This document shows, piece by piece, positions 47,867 to 56,044 of a stretch of 64,000 nt of DNA. The stretch's first letter is position 1; each line of letters opens with the position of its first letter. Made by a program: the position numbers and the translations under genes. A model generated the notes under the pieces. That model saw only the letters and a program-made list of their open reading frames with translations, ran no database searches and had not been told where the DNA came from. Source of the stretch: Paenibacillus arenilitoris (lineage in GTDB: Bacteria; Bacillota; Bacilli; Paenibacillales; Paenibacillaceae); assembly GCF_014705655.1 (NCBI RefSeq), contig NZ_JACXIY010000027.1:1-64000 (forward strand), read 5' to 3'.

Positions 47867-48592
47867 TCAGCCTATCGGCGCCGTTCGTTTGAATCGCCGC
47901 TCGAACGCGTCCTGATCGCCATGGAAGACGTTAATGTCCACGTAAGCGTCGATGCCCTTTACTCTTCCCCTGTTGCAATATTGCCAGAGCGTCCATTCCC
48001 TGTCCGCTTTCAAAGTCGGAAATTTGACGATATCGCGGATCCAAATATCGTACGCTTCGAACCCGTCCGACGTATAAGCGTTGTAAGTCGCATAGGTGAC
48101 GTATAAAATCGGCTTTTTCCCATAGACGTCCTCCAGCTTGTCCATCATCGCCTTCAGCTCGCCCTGAATCGTCCCGACGTCATGGTCGAGCGCGATCTCC
48201 AGATCGATGACCGGCGGCAGGCTCGCTTCCTCGACCGGCACGACGCTGATGAAATGATCCGCTTGCCGCGCTCCGCTACTTCTCGATGAGAAAAAATGGT
48301 AAGCGCCGACGAGCATCCCGTTTGCTTTCGCTTCGCTCCAATTGCTCTCGAACGTATCGTCGGCGAAGTCGTGGCCTTCCGTCGCTTTCATATAAACGAA
48401 CTGGTAACGGCCCGACCGCGCCACTTCCCGCCAATCGACGTCCCCCTGATAATGAGACACGTCCAACCCTCTTACCTTGTAATTCATCGCGAAAATGCTG
48501 TTGTGCCAAATATACCCTTTGAATTCCAAATAACCGAGGACGACCAAAATCGCAACAAGGATAATGGCTATTTTCGTTTTTTTCGCTCGTAT
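47867..48592 (-). CDS. GH25 lysozyme (muramidase), membrane-anchored, apparent AUA start
   Basis: Cleaves MurNAc-GlcNAc bonds in peptidoglycan outside the cell. The GH25 domain runs from RGLDVSHYQGDVDWREVA (catalytic-type Asp) through ATEGHDFADDTF, AYHFFSS, VIDLEIALDHDVG (DxE), to EWTLWQYCNRGRVKGIDAYV. The first standard start is a TTG at 48545-48547, but it lies inside the membrane helix and lacks a ribosome site. GGAGG at 48600-48604 lies 7 nt before an in-frame ATA at 48590-48592, which restores a basic-hydrophobic anchor (KKTKIAIILVAILVVLGYLE). I therefore place the start at AUA; from TTG the protein is 226 residues. Confidence 0.8.
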   Translation of the reverse strand: MRAKKTKIAIILVAILVVLGYLEFKGYIWHNSIFAMNYKVRGLDVSHYQGDVDWREVARSGRYQFVYMKATEGHDFADDTFESNWSEAKANGMLVGAYHFFSSRSSGARQADHFISVVPVEEASLPPVIDLEIALDHDVGTIQGELKAMMDKLEDVYGKKPILYVTYATYNAYTSDGFEAYDIWIRDIVKFPTLKADREWTLWQYCNRGRVKGIDAYVDINVFHGDQDAFERRFKRTAPIG

Positions 48593-48732
48593 CGTCGTTC
48601 CTCCGTTCCAAATATCGCCTTTTTATGGGATCAGGAATATTTTACCACAACCGATTCAAAATTCGGTACCCCAATTGCCTTTGCCACCAGCAACCATCCC
48701 CCTTATACTGGATGAAGACGAGGTGAACGAAG

Positions 48733-48969
48733 TTGTCCAAAGCGGATCAAATGCTGGCTATTCTATGGCTGCTTAAGATGCCGGCAGGTGAAGCCGGCCT
48801 GCTGCAACGATTGGAACTGGCCGTCGACGAAGAGAAGCTGTACGGTCAAGTGCCTTGCGTGCTTCTGTCTTACGGAGGCAGCCTGCATGTGGCCGAGCCG
48901 CAAGAGCTTAGAGCCTGTCTGGCCGACCTGTCGCTCGCCCTCTACAAGCGATATCGGGACAACAAATAA
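48733..48969 (+). pseudogene. internally deleted HTH/WYL-type transcriptional regulator
   Basis: 78 codons from TTG 48733 behind GAGGTGAACG. The start MSKADQMLAILWLLK is how YafY-like HTH/WYL regulators of about 310 residues begin. The end, VLLSYGGSLHVAEPQELRAC and LALYKRYRDNK, matches their C-terminal tail. The HTH, most of the linker and the WYL core are missing, joined in frame. An in-frame deletion of about 230 codons explains it. WYL genes often neighbour AHSA1-type genes like the next one. Confidence 0.6.
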
Positions 48970-49040
48970 ACACTGCCTGCAACTGTCAGTGTTTGTCCGC
49001 TATTCTTACCGTAAATAAACTGCCACAGGAGATGATGGGA

Positions 49041-49655
49041 ATGGCCGGAGCGTTATTCAAGAAAGATTTGGAGCAGCAAACGGGTCGTACGTGGGAAGCA
49101 TGGGTCAAGCTGCTGGAGGAACAAGGCGGAAGAGACTGCACGTACGATCAGCTTGCGCGCTTCTTATCGGAAGACGCCGAGCTCGACGAGTCGTGGATTC
49201 CGATCGTCATCGGCATGTACGAGCAGCTGCTCGGCCGCAAGCCCATCGGATTGACCGCGGATGCCGGCTATCAGATCGGCGTGCGCCGGACCGTACGCGC
49301 CTCGAAGGAAACGATCTGGCGGTATTTAACTTCCGGAGAAGGCCTGAAGCTCTGGCTCGGCACGATCGCCCCTTTTCCGATTGCCGTCGGCAGCGCATTC
49401 GTCTCGGAGGAAGGCGTCTCCGGCAAGTTTGGCGTCGTCAAGTCTCCGGAGAAGCTGCGGATGAAGTGGCAGCGCAAGGATTGGGAGAACGCGTCGACAT
49501 TGCAAATCTATCTGCTCTCGTCCGGCGCGGGCAAAACGACCGTTGCCTTCCATCAGGAGAAGCTGGACGATCTCTATATGCGGGAGATCATGAAGCGTCA
49601 TTGGGAGCTGGCGGCGGAGACGCTGCTCCGAGAATTGACCGCCCAAGAAGCTTGA
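49041..49655 (+). CDS. SRPBCC/AHSA1-domain protein with N-terminal helical extension
   Basis: 204 residues. Residues 1-68 are helical and charged (FKKDLEQQTGRTWEAWVKLL, then YDQLARFLSEDAELDESWIP), resembling small DUF4287-type proteins. From about 75 the AHSA1/SRPBCC ligand-binding fold begins: VRRTVRASKETIWRYLTSGE, WLGTIAPF, GVVKSPEKLRMKWQRKDWEN, then TVAFHQEKLDD. The ATG at 49041 is 9 nt after AGGAG; two earlier ATGs lie inside the spacer. Ligand unknown. Follows the WYL remnant by 71 bp. Confidence 0.85.
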   Translation: MAGALFKKDLEQQTGRTWEAWVKLLEEQGGRDCTYDQLARFLSEDAELDESWIPIVIGMYEQLLGRKPIGLTADAGYQIGVRRTVRASKETIWRYLTSGEGLKLWLGTIAPFPIAVGSAFVSEEGVSGKFGVVKSPEKLRMKWQRKDWENASTLQIYLLSSGAGKTTVAFHQEKLDDLYMREIMKRHWELAAETLLRELTAQEA

Positions 49656-49679
49656 CGAGGCGGGTGAAGCGCGGTGCCG

Positions 49680-50132
49680 CTATTCCGTCAGCGACCGGAT
49701 GGCGGCCTCCATACGCTTCGCCATCGTCTCCGGCTTCTTCGCGCCGGAGATCGAATCCGCCAGCTTCTTCCGGCTCGAGTAGGACAGCGCTTCATAACGA
49801 TCCCAGGCGCCGTGCTTCAGCAGCTCCTGCAGGAACGGTTCCGGAACCGTCACCTCGCGTGGCTCGTTATCCTCCGATAGCAGGACTTGAACGACGTCGC
49901 CCGGCTGCTTGCCGAGCTGCTGCCTGAGCTTCCGGGGTATGCCCAGGCAGTGCGCGTCCATGCCCATGTTCGCCAGAGAGCCGCGATATTCGGCCGCTCC
50001 GTCGAATACGGCTCTGACTTTTACCTGTCCCCTGGTTCCGAATTGTTCCTCCACATTATAAGGAAACAGAATATACGCCGCGTCCATTCCTTCGTGCTTT
50101 TGGATAACGGCTTGGAATCGATACTCCTTCAC
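49680..50132 (-). CDS. DUF1905/YdeI-like protein
   Basis: 150 residues from a GTG at 50130-50132, 7 nt after AGGGGG. The N-terminal half (KEYRFQAVIQKHEGMDAAYI, YNVEEQFGTRGQVKVRAVFD, GIPRKLRQQLG) is a DUF1905 beta-barrel. The C-terminal quarter (EALSYSSRKKLADSISGAKK, RMEAAIRSL) is the YdeI/OmpD-associated helix pair. Soluble; family function is unknown. It is the last gene of a Nudix-small protein-HisA-YdeI unit; its start is 21 bp from the HisA stop. Confidence 0.82.
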   Translation of the reverse strand: MKEYRFQAVIQKHEGMDAAYILFPYNVEEQFGTRGQVKVRAVFDGAAEYRGSLANMGMDAHCLGIPRKLRQQLGKQPGDVVQVLLSEDNEPREVTVPEPFLQELLKHGAWDRYEALSYSSRKKLADSISGAKKPETMAKRMEAAIRSLTE

Positions 50133-50153
50133 TTCAGCGCCCCCTAACGGCAT

Positions 50154-50909
50154 TTAAGCTTGCTTGGCCTTGCTGTAAGCAACGACTTCCTTATAAGAGA
50201 GGCTGCCGCCGAAAATATCGAGCGCGCTGCCGATCGTCAGATCGAGCCGTCCGCCGGACAGGTTGTCGAACTGCTCCATGTCGGCCAGCGATCGCGCACC
50301 GCCCGCGTACGTCGTCGGAATCGACACCCAATCGGCGAGCGCGCGGACCAGGCTCTGCTGGATGCCGCTCTGCTTGCCTTCCACATCGACGGCGTGCACG
50401 AGAAATTCAACGCAATACTGCTCGAGGTAGCGGACATTGTCCGGATTCACCTCGAAGTCGCTGAACTGCTTCCATTGGTTCGTGACGACGAACCATTTGC
50501 CGTCCTTCTCCTTGCAGCTCAAATCGATGACGAGTCGGTCCTTGCCGACCTCGGCCACGATCTTCGCCAGATGATCCTCGTTCAGACGGCCGTCCTTGAA
50601 GATGTACGACGTGACGATAATATGCGACGCGCCGTGCTCCAAGTAAGTCGCGGCATTATCCGCGGTTAGGCCTCCTCCGATTTGCAGTCCGCCCGGATAT
50701 TGCCGGAGCGCCCGCACGGCCGCCTCCTCGTTGCCGCCTCCAAGCATGATCACATGACCGCCGGTCAGCTCGTCCTTCTTGAACAGCTCCGCGTAATAAG
50801 CGGAATCCTGCTCGGATACGAAATTTTCGATGATTTCGGTATTCAGCGTTTCGCCGACGATTTGCTTCACTTTCCCGTCGTGCAGATCGATACATGGTCT
50901 GAACTTCAA
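50154..50909 (-). CDS. hisA: HisA, ProFAR isomerase of the eukaryote-like (HIS6) type
   Basis: 251 residues. Isomerises ProFAR to PRFAR in histidine synthesis. The start MKFRPCIDLHDGKVKQIVG and the segments GGHVIMLGGGNEEAAVRALR, LQIGGGLTADNA, LVIDLSCKEKDGKWFVVTNQ and TTYAGGARSLADM fit the yeast-HIS6-like form rather than the usual bacterial HisA (MxIxPAIDLxxGxxVRL). It starts with TTG at 50907-50909, 7 nt after GAGG, overlapping the preceding small gene by 4 bp. It is not inside a his operon here. Confidence 0.88.
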   Translation of the reverse strand: MKFRPCIDLHDGKVKQIVGETLNTEIIENFVSEQDSAYYAELFKKDELTGGHVIMLGGGNEEAAVRALRQYPGGLQIGGGLTADNAATYLEHGASHIIVTSYIFKDGRLNEDHLAKIVAEVGKDRLVIDLSCKEKDGKWFVVTNQWKQFSDFEVNPDNVRYLEQYCVEFLVHAVDVEGKQSGIQQSLVRALADWVSIPTTYAGGARSLADMEQFDNLSGGRLDLTIGSALDIFGGSLSYKEVVAYSKAKQA

Positions 50910-51172
50910 CGCGATTCCTCGATTCTGTATAGTTTCGATAGACCTAGCGGCCCTTCCTTATATGAAAATAACCGAAAGCCGCTTCTCGCGCAACCGATAA
51001 GCCCAATTCCTTCAAAAACCGGCTCGCTTGCCGTTAGTACGAACGATCTTTCAAATCTGTCCTTGCGAAGCTGACTCGCCGCGAAGACGGATCCGAGGCC
51101 GATAACGCCGATCAACGCGGCTATGGTCGCTCTTTTGAATCCGGATAAGGCCATATCCGTCACCATCCTCAC
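50906..51172 (-). CDS. small membrane-anchored protein of unknown function
   Basis: 88 residues from a GTG at 51170-51172, or 82 from the ATG at 51152-51154; the exact start is unclear. One hydrophobic helix (about 12-32, RATIAALIGVIGLGSVFAAS), then a polar C-terminal part (SFVLTASEPVFEGIGLIGCA). No family recognised. It follows the Nudix stop without a gap and overlaps the hisA start by 4 bp (TTGA), so it is translated with both. This tight packing supports it as real. Confidence 0.6.
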   Translation of the reverse strand: MRMVTDMALSGFKRATIAALIGVIGLGSVFAASQLRKDRFERSFVLTASEPVFEGIGLIGCARSGFRLFSYKEGPLGLSKLYRIEESR

Positions 51173-51721
51173 TCATTTAGGCGTCCCCTGCAACGCGGCA
51201 TACGCCGCGAAATACGCATCTCTGGCCGCGTCATCGAACTCCAGCTCCGGCCGGACGATGCGTGGCGCATAGCTGACTAACCGATCTCCCTCATAGACGC
51301 AATGATGGTCGTAGCAGGACGGATCCCTCAGCATCGCGAGAAGCACCTTGGGCACGTTGGAAGCGACGCCGACGTTTTGCTCGTCCAAGATCCAGCCGAT
51401 TTTTTTCCAATCCAGGATGCCTTCATCGGTTTTGACGGGTGTCGGATACGGCATATCGGCCGACACTTCCGCCACATAAGCGTACATCCCGCCGAACGGC
51501 CATTCGCTGCTCGACCACGTCACCATTCCTTTAAAATGAAGCTCGTACGCTTCGATGCCCGTTTCTTCGCTTAGTTCCCGAATCATCGAAGCCCTCGGCT
51601 GCTCGCCTGGCTCCAGCTTGCCGCCGATGCCGTTCCAGCAGCCCATCCAGCTCGGCCTTTCGCGGTTCAGCATTAACACTTCCTCTCCGCGCCGAATGAA
51701 GCATATCGTATATTTAAGCAT
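51173..51721 (-). CDS. Nudix hydrolase (MutT/8-oxo-dGTPase-like)
   Basis: 182 residues. A full Nudix box is present at about 34-56 (GGKLEPGEQPRASMIRELSE, then ETGIEAY), with the Gx5Ex7REUxEExGU pattern intact. The N-terminus LKYTICFIRRGEEVLMLNRE and WMGCWNGIGG resemble MutT-type 8-oxo-dGTP diphosphatases. The extra C-terminal part (about 130-182) is less typical. GGGAG precedes the ATG. First gene of the Nudix-small-hisA-YdeI operon. Confidence 0.9.
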   Translation of the reverse strand: MLKYTICFIRRGEEVLMLNRERPSWMGCWNGIGGKLEPGEQPRASMIRELSEETGIEAYELHFKGMVTWSSSEWPFGGMYAYVAEVSADMPYPTPVKTDEGILDWKKIGWILDEQNVGVASNVPKVLLAMLRDPSCYDHHCVYEGDRLVSYAPRIVRPELEFDDAARDAYFAAYAALQGTPK

Positions 51722-51814
51722 CTTGCCGCTCTCCCGTCCTTATATCGTTAAGTCTCTTAAGCTTTCCATGAACAAGGAATATTTTACCACGATGCGGCGG
51801 GAGGCATAAACATG

Positions 51815-51847
51815 AAAAAAAAGGCAAAGAAGCCGAGCTTCTTTGCC
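51815..51847 (-). terminator. terminator of the bicupin gene
   Basis: GGCAAAGAAGC (51823-51833) and its exact complement (51837-51847) around CGA. On the minus strand eight T follow (complement of 51815-51822). Confidence 0.9.
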
Positions 51848-51853
51848 TCCCGC

Positions 51854-53065
51854 TTATTCGCCCTTTTCGCCTTTTTCCTGGTTCTCGGCTTGCTGCGGAT
51901 ACTTCACGACGGGCCACTTCACTTTGCGCAGCGCGTCAAGCAGCTCGGAGCCGACTCTCAGATTGCTTTGGACGAGCTGCCGCGGCGTCAGCGCCATCCA
52001 TTGGTTGAGCGAGACGTCGGCGAACCGGTTGCTCTTGAACATTTCGAGAAACCAGAGCGACTGGTCGCCTGTATTTTGAATATAATGGCCGTTTGCGAAC
52101 GGCACGTAGCCGACGTCGCCGGCCCGGTAATCGAACGTGCGTGCCGTGCCGTTACCGGTGAATACGGTCATCCTTCCTTTGCCCGCGAGGTAATACTGCC
52201 ATTCGTCCTGATTGGGATGCCAGTGCAGCTCCCTCATGCCTCCCGGCTCGACTTCGACGAGGGCGGCGGCAATCGTCTTCGATATCGGAAAGTTCGTGGA
52301 ATCGACGATTCGCACGCTGCCTCCCGGCGTCTTGAGCAGCGGCTGCGCCAATAACCGGTGGGTAAAGCTGAGCGGAACGGTTCCGTAAGGCGACTGCACC
52401 GCTTCGCTCGCGATCGGACCGGGCACGGAATCTTGATAAATGTAAACCTGATGGTTCGGAATGTATTCGAACGCGCTTTCCGGGACGCCGAAGTTGGCGG
52501 AGAGCACCTCCTTCGGCGTATGCGCGAACCAATCCGAGATCGACAGCGTATTGAGGTCGGAGAAGCTTCCGTCGTCGAAGACGAGCAAAAACTCGCAGCC
52601 GCCTTCGAGGCCTTGGATCGAATGCGGAATACCGGCCGGAAAGTACCATAAGTCGCCCTCTCCTACGTCCGCGATAAAATTGCGCCCCGCTTGATCCACC
52701 GCCGTAATCCGCGCCTTGCCGAGCAGCATGTAGGCCCACTCCGCCTGCTGATGCCAATGCAGCTCCCTCACGCCTCCGGCGGTCAGACTCATGTTAACGC
52801 CGGCCAGCGTCGTCGCGATCGGCAAATCCCTAACCGTAATTTCCCTGGACCAGCCGCCGTGATTCAGCTGCATATGCGTGTCGGAGAACGAGAATTTAAG
52901 ATTCGGAACGAGCCCGGCATCCGTTTCGGGCGGTACGAGCATATCCGGATTTTCGATGTCTCGCATGACGTCGCGGGGGCCGCGGTCGACGTTTCCCGCA
53001 CCGTCGCTGCGAATGGGCTGCGGCACCCGGTTCACGATGAACGGGGACCGAGGCGTATTTTCCAT
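51854..53065 (-). CDS. oxalate-decarboxylase-family bicupin
   Basis: 403 residues, two cupin domains. Mn site 1: H103, H105, E109, H148 (ELHWHQQAEWAYML). Mn site 2: H281, H283, E288, H327 (ELHWHPNQDEWQYYL), with the C-terminal Glu in FLEMF at 341. R100 and R278 match the conserved active-site Arg pair. The lid loop that in B. subtilis OxdC reads S-E-N-S-T is here S169-D-L-N-T173, so the proton-donor Glu is Asp. Splits oxalate to formate and CO2 if active; altered chemistry is possible. The ATG at 53063-53065 follows GAGGAGG. Divergent from the NagZ gene. Confidence 0.9.
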   Translation of the reverse strand: MENTPRSPFIVNRVPQPIRSDGAGNVDRGPRDVMRDIENPDMLVPPETDAGLVPNLKFSFSDTHMQLNHGGWSREITVRDLPIATTLAGVNMSLTAGGVRELHWHQQAEWAYMLLGKARITAVDQAGRNFIADVGEGDLWYFPAGIPHSIQGLEGGCEFLLVFDDGSFSDLNTLSISDWFAHTPKEVLSANFGVPESAFEYIPNHQVYIYQDSVPGPIASEAVQSPYGTVPLSFTHRLLAQPLLKTPGGSVRIVDSTNFPISKTIAAALVEVEPGGMRELHWHPNQDEWQYYLAGKGRMTVFTGNGTARTFDYRAGDVGYVPFANGHYIQNTGDQSLWFLEMFKSNRFADVSLNQWMALTPRQLVQSNLRVGSELLDALRKVKWPVVKYPQQAENQEKGEKGE

Positions 53066-53236
53066 GCGAATTCCTCCTCTTCTCACCTTGGATGCAAGCC
53101 GATGCCTACCAAACGTTTCATTCTATGATTAGAAATTTGCAATTATTCGGGTCTTCCGGATCGAGAGGTATATAATAGCAATGGAAGTATGAAGCATCCG
53201 GTTCATGGGGATATTGCACAAAAAGGAGGATTTTCC

Positions 53237-54517
53237 ATGAAAATAAAAACCGCTTCAGCACTCGCCATCATTGTTTTTTGCTTATTATCGGGCTGCGGCA
53301 AGGCCGCGCCGCCCGGCGGCGGGGGAAACATGCCGAGCCCGGGCGCAACGCCCGGGCAGACCGCCGAAGCGTCGCAGGCACCCGAACCTTCTCCGACCCC
53401 TACGCCGGAGCCGGCCGACCCGATCAAGGACGTCGTCGGCGGCATGTCCGTCGACGAGAAGATCGGACAGATGGTGCTTGTCGGCCTGGAAGGCACGTCC
53501 ATTCAGAACGAAACGAAACAAATGATCGAACGATACCGGGTCGGCGGTTTCATCCTGTACAAAAACAACATCGAGAACGCCGAGCAGACCGTTTCTATGC
53601 TTAATCAGCTCAAGGCTGCGAACGCTTCCAACAAGACGCCGCTCTGGCTAAGCCTCGATCAGGAAGGCGGCAAGGTCAACCGGCTGCCGGAGGAGCAGTT
53701 CAAGAAGCTTCCGTCCGCGGGACTGATCGGCGGGGCGAACGATGAAGCGTATACGAAGCGCGTCGGCGAGGCGATCGGCGAAGCGGTGCGTTCGCTCGGG
53801 TTCAACATGGATTTTGCCCCCGTTCTCGACATTAATAGCAATCCCATGAATCCGGTCATCGGGGACCGTTCCTTCGGCGCCGATCCGGATACGGTCATCA
53901 GGCACGGCCTCGCGACGATGGAGGCGATTCAGTCCGAGCATGTAGCCGCTGTCGTGAAGCATTTTCCCGGACATGGCGATACGTCGGTCGACTCCCATCT
54001 CGATCTGCCGGTCGTCGGCAAAAGCTTAAGCGAGCTGGAAGCGTTCGAGCTGCTCCCGTTCGCCGAGGCGGTGAAGCGGCAGGCCGACGCGATCATGATC
54101 GCGCATTTGTTGATTCCGGCTATCGATAAGAACTATCCGGCTTCGATGTCGGGGAAGGTAATTACGGATTTGTTAAGGAATAAGCTCGCCTACGACGGCG
54201 TCGTCATAACCGACGATATGACGATGGGCGGCATTACGAAGCATTACGACATCGGAGATTCGGCCGTACGCTCGGTGCTGGCCGGCAGCGATATCATTCT
54301 GATCGGTCATGATCATGGCATGCAGGTGGAAGTGCTCGAGGCGCTTAAAAAAAGCGTGGAGGAAGGCAAGCTAACCGAAGAACGATTGGACGAAAGCGTG
54401 TACCGCATCCTGAAGCTGAAAACGAAATACGATCTGAAGGATATCGTCACGGCGGATGTCGACGTACAGGCGGTAAACCGGACGATCGAGGGAGCGCTGG
54501 CAAGCGGAAAGGGCTGA
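53237..54517 (+). CDS. nagZ: beta-N-acetylhexosaminidase lipoprotein (GH3, NagZ-like)
   Basis: 426 residues. Signal peptide with lipobox LLSGC (Cys 19), then a Pro/Gly/Thr-rich linker to about 60. The GH3 domain has LSLDQEGGKVNRLP near 140, the family motif KHFPGHGDTSVDSHLDLP near 237 (Asp/His acid-base dyad), and the nucleophile Asp in ITDDMTMGG near 333. It releases GlcNAc from muropeptides or wall fragments outside the membrane, as NagZ of B. subtilis does. AAGGAGG at good spacing fixes ATG 53237. TATAAT lies at 53171-53176. Confidence 0.93.
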   Translation: MKIKTASALAIIVFCLLSGCGKAAPPGGGGNMPSPGATPGQTAEASQAPEPSPTPTPEPADPIKDVVGGMSVDEKIGQMVLVGLEGTSIQNETKQMIERYRVGGFILYKNNIENAEQTVSMLNQLKAANASNKTPLWLSLDQEGGKVNRLPEEQFKKLPSAGLIGGANDEAYTKRVGEAIGEAVRSLGFNMDFAPVLDINSNPMNPVIGDRSFGADPDTVIRHGLATMEAIQSEHVAAVVKHFPGHGDTSVDSHLDLPVVGKSLSELEAFELLPFAEAVKRQADAIMIAHLLIPAIDKNYPASMSGKVITDLLRNKLAYDGVVITDDMTMGGITKHYDIGDSAVRSVLAGSDIILIGHDHGMQVEVLEALKKSVEEGKLTEERLDESVYRILKLKTKYDLKDIVTADVDVQAVNRTIEGALASGKG

Positions 54518-54544
54518 CCCGAATGGGCAGCCCTTTCCGTTTTT
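54506..54544 (+). terminator. terminator of the NagZ-like gene
   Basis: GGAAAGGGCTG (54506-54516) overlaps the stop codon and pairs perfectly with CAGCCCTTTCC (54528-54538); five T follow. Confidence 0.9.
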
Positions 54545-54547
54545 CCC

Positions 54548-54958
54548 TTATCGGTTAAGCTTCTTGTACGCTTCCAGCAGCTCTTCGACCGGAATTCCGT
54601 CTATGGTCAGCCCCGTCATCGTGCAGTTCGTTAGTTCAACGCCGCTTAAGTCGCAATCGGCAATCGTGCTCCCGTTCAGCATGCAATTCTCGAACCGCAG
54701 CGGCCGCTGCGTCTTGCCCGGCTCGTAATTCGGATGGCCTTCCGGAGGGAGCCCGATATTATGGATGTATGCCCCGCCGAGCTGCGCGCCGTCGATCTCG
54801 AGGTCGCTCATGTTCGCGTCGGTAATTTTCGTGCCGGATAAATTAATGTTCTCCATATGCAGCCGTCCGGCATCCACGTTGACGAAGGTCGAGCCGGCTA
54901 CGCATGCGTTCGTAACCGCAATCCGCTTCATCGCATTCGTTACATCTAATTGTTCCAT
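54548..54958 (-). CDS. pentapeptide-repeat protein
   Basis: 136 residues. Repeats of A(D/N)LXX type in two stretches: about 20-65 (FVNVDAGRLHMENINLSGTK, DANMSDLEIDGAQLGGAYIH) and 88-120 (FENCMLNGSTIADCDLSGVE, NCTMTGLTIDG), broken by a Pro/Gly loop. Short beta-helix proteins of this type have varied or unknown roles; the small size argues against a gyrase-protecting Qnr/MfpA role. The ATG at 54956-54958 lies 10 nt after GGAGGG, with a hairpin just upstream. Confidence 0.85.
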   Translation of the reverse strand: MEQLDVTNAMKRIAVTNACVAGSTFVNVDAGRLHMENINLSGTKITDANMSDLEIDGAQLGGAYIHNIGLPPEGHPNYEPGKTQRPLRFENCMLNGSTIADCDLSGVELTNCTMTGLTIDGIPVEELLEAYKKLNR

Positions 54959-54973
54959 CAATTAAACGCCCTC

Positions 54974-55000
54974 CATGAATGGGATATCGTTCCATTCATG
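54974..55000. promoter_or_regulatory. hairpin/operator before the pentapeptide gene
   Basis: CATGAATGG (54974-54982) and CCATTCATG (54992-55000) are perfect 9-bp arms around 9 nt, with the ribosome site starting right after the stem on the minus strand. No T-run. Confidence 0.45.
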
Positions 55001-55064
55001 ATCATACCTCATTATGACGGGGTTTTCTATCGCAATTCTATTGCGTTTCTATGATTGGACCCGA

Positions 55065-55841
55065 TTACATCCCCAAAACGTGGTAGCCCGCGTCGACATG
55101 GAGCACTTCGCCGGTAATGCCTCTGGACAACCGGCTGAGCAAGAACATCGTCGCGTCTCCCACCTCGTCCTGATCGATGTTGCGTCTGAGCGGCGCTTTC
55201 TCCTCGATCGTCGTCATGATGTCGTTAAAACCCGATACGCCCTTCGCCGCCAGCGTGCGGATCGGACCCGCGGACACCGCATTGACGCGAATGCCGTATT
55301 TGCCCAAATCTTCGGCCAGGTACATGACGCTCGCTTCGAGCGCCGCCTTCGCCACGCCCATGACGTTGTAATTTTTGACGACGCGTTCCGCGCCGATATA
55401 CGTCTGGGTTACGATGCTGCCGCCCTCGGTCATCAGGCGCTTCGCTTCCCGCGCAACCGCGACGAGCGAATACGAGCTGGCGTTCTGCGCAAGGTTGTAG
55501 CCTTCTCTCGTCGTATCGACGTATTCGCCCTGCAGCTCGTCCTTCTCGGCGAACGCGACCGAATGGACGACGCCGTGGATGGCGCCCGTCGACCGCTCGA
55601 TTTGCGTGAAAGCCTCTGCAATGCTGACATCGTCGAGCACATCGCAAGAAACCGTCTGCAGCGCAGCGATCTGGTGCTGCTCCAGCAGCTTTTGCAGCTT
55701 CTCGAGCGAACGTTCCTTCCGATATGTAAAAATGAGCTTTGCTCCCTGTTGATGGAGCGATTTCGCGACTCCCCAAGCGATGCTTCGGTCGTTCGCGACG
55801 CCCATGACGACGATGACTTTGTTCTCCATTAAGTTAGACAT
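55065..55841 (-). CDS. fabI: enoyl-[acyl-carrier-protein] reductase (NADH)
   Basis: 258 residues, SDR fold. Last reduction of each fatty-acid elongation cycle. Cofactor motif VVMGVANDRSIAWGVA near 11-26. The catalytic FabI pair is Y148 and Y158 with K165 (Y-x6-K), in YIGAERVVKNYNVMGVAKAA. GYHVLGM ends the protein, as in Bacillus FabI. AGGAGGATC precedes the ATG at 55841. No FapR operator is recognised in the 200-bp gap upstream, which holds nothing else that I can support. Confidence 0.96.
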   Translation of the reverse strand: MSNLMENKVIVVMGVANDRSIAWGVAKSLHQQGAKLIFTYRKERSLEKLQKLLEQHQIAALQTVSCDVLDDVSIAEAFTQIERSTGAIHGVVHSVAFAEKDELQGEYVDTTREGYNLAQNASSYSLVAVAREAKRLMTEGGSIVTQTYIGAERVVKNYNVMGVAKAALEASVMYLAEDLGKYGIRVNAVSAGPIRTLAAKGVSGFNDIMTTIEEKAPLRRNIDQDEVGDATMFLLSRLSRGITGEVLHVDAGYHVLGM

Positions 55842-56044
55842 GCTGATCCTCCTGGTAGTAAAATGCGATTTCATTCATACCGATTAGGCCCGGTCTGCGT
55901 CGCGACGCGGTCGTACACCAAGCGCCGAACGCTCCGTTAATCCGCGCGATCATGGCTCTCGCCTTGCAGCGGCAAACGGCCCTTTCCTATACTAAACGAT
56001 ATCCTCTCCATCGTTCAACCTCGATTCCGCCGTTATTTCTCGTA

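Noticed and set aside
55842..56044. FapR operator upstream of fabI
   Set aside because: No match to the TTAGTACC-type dyad was found in the gap.
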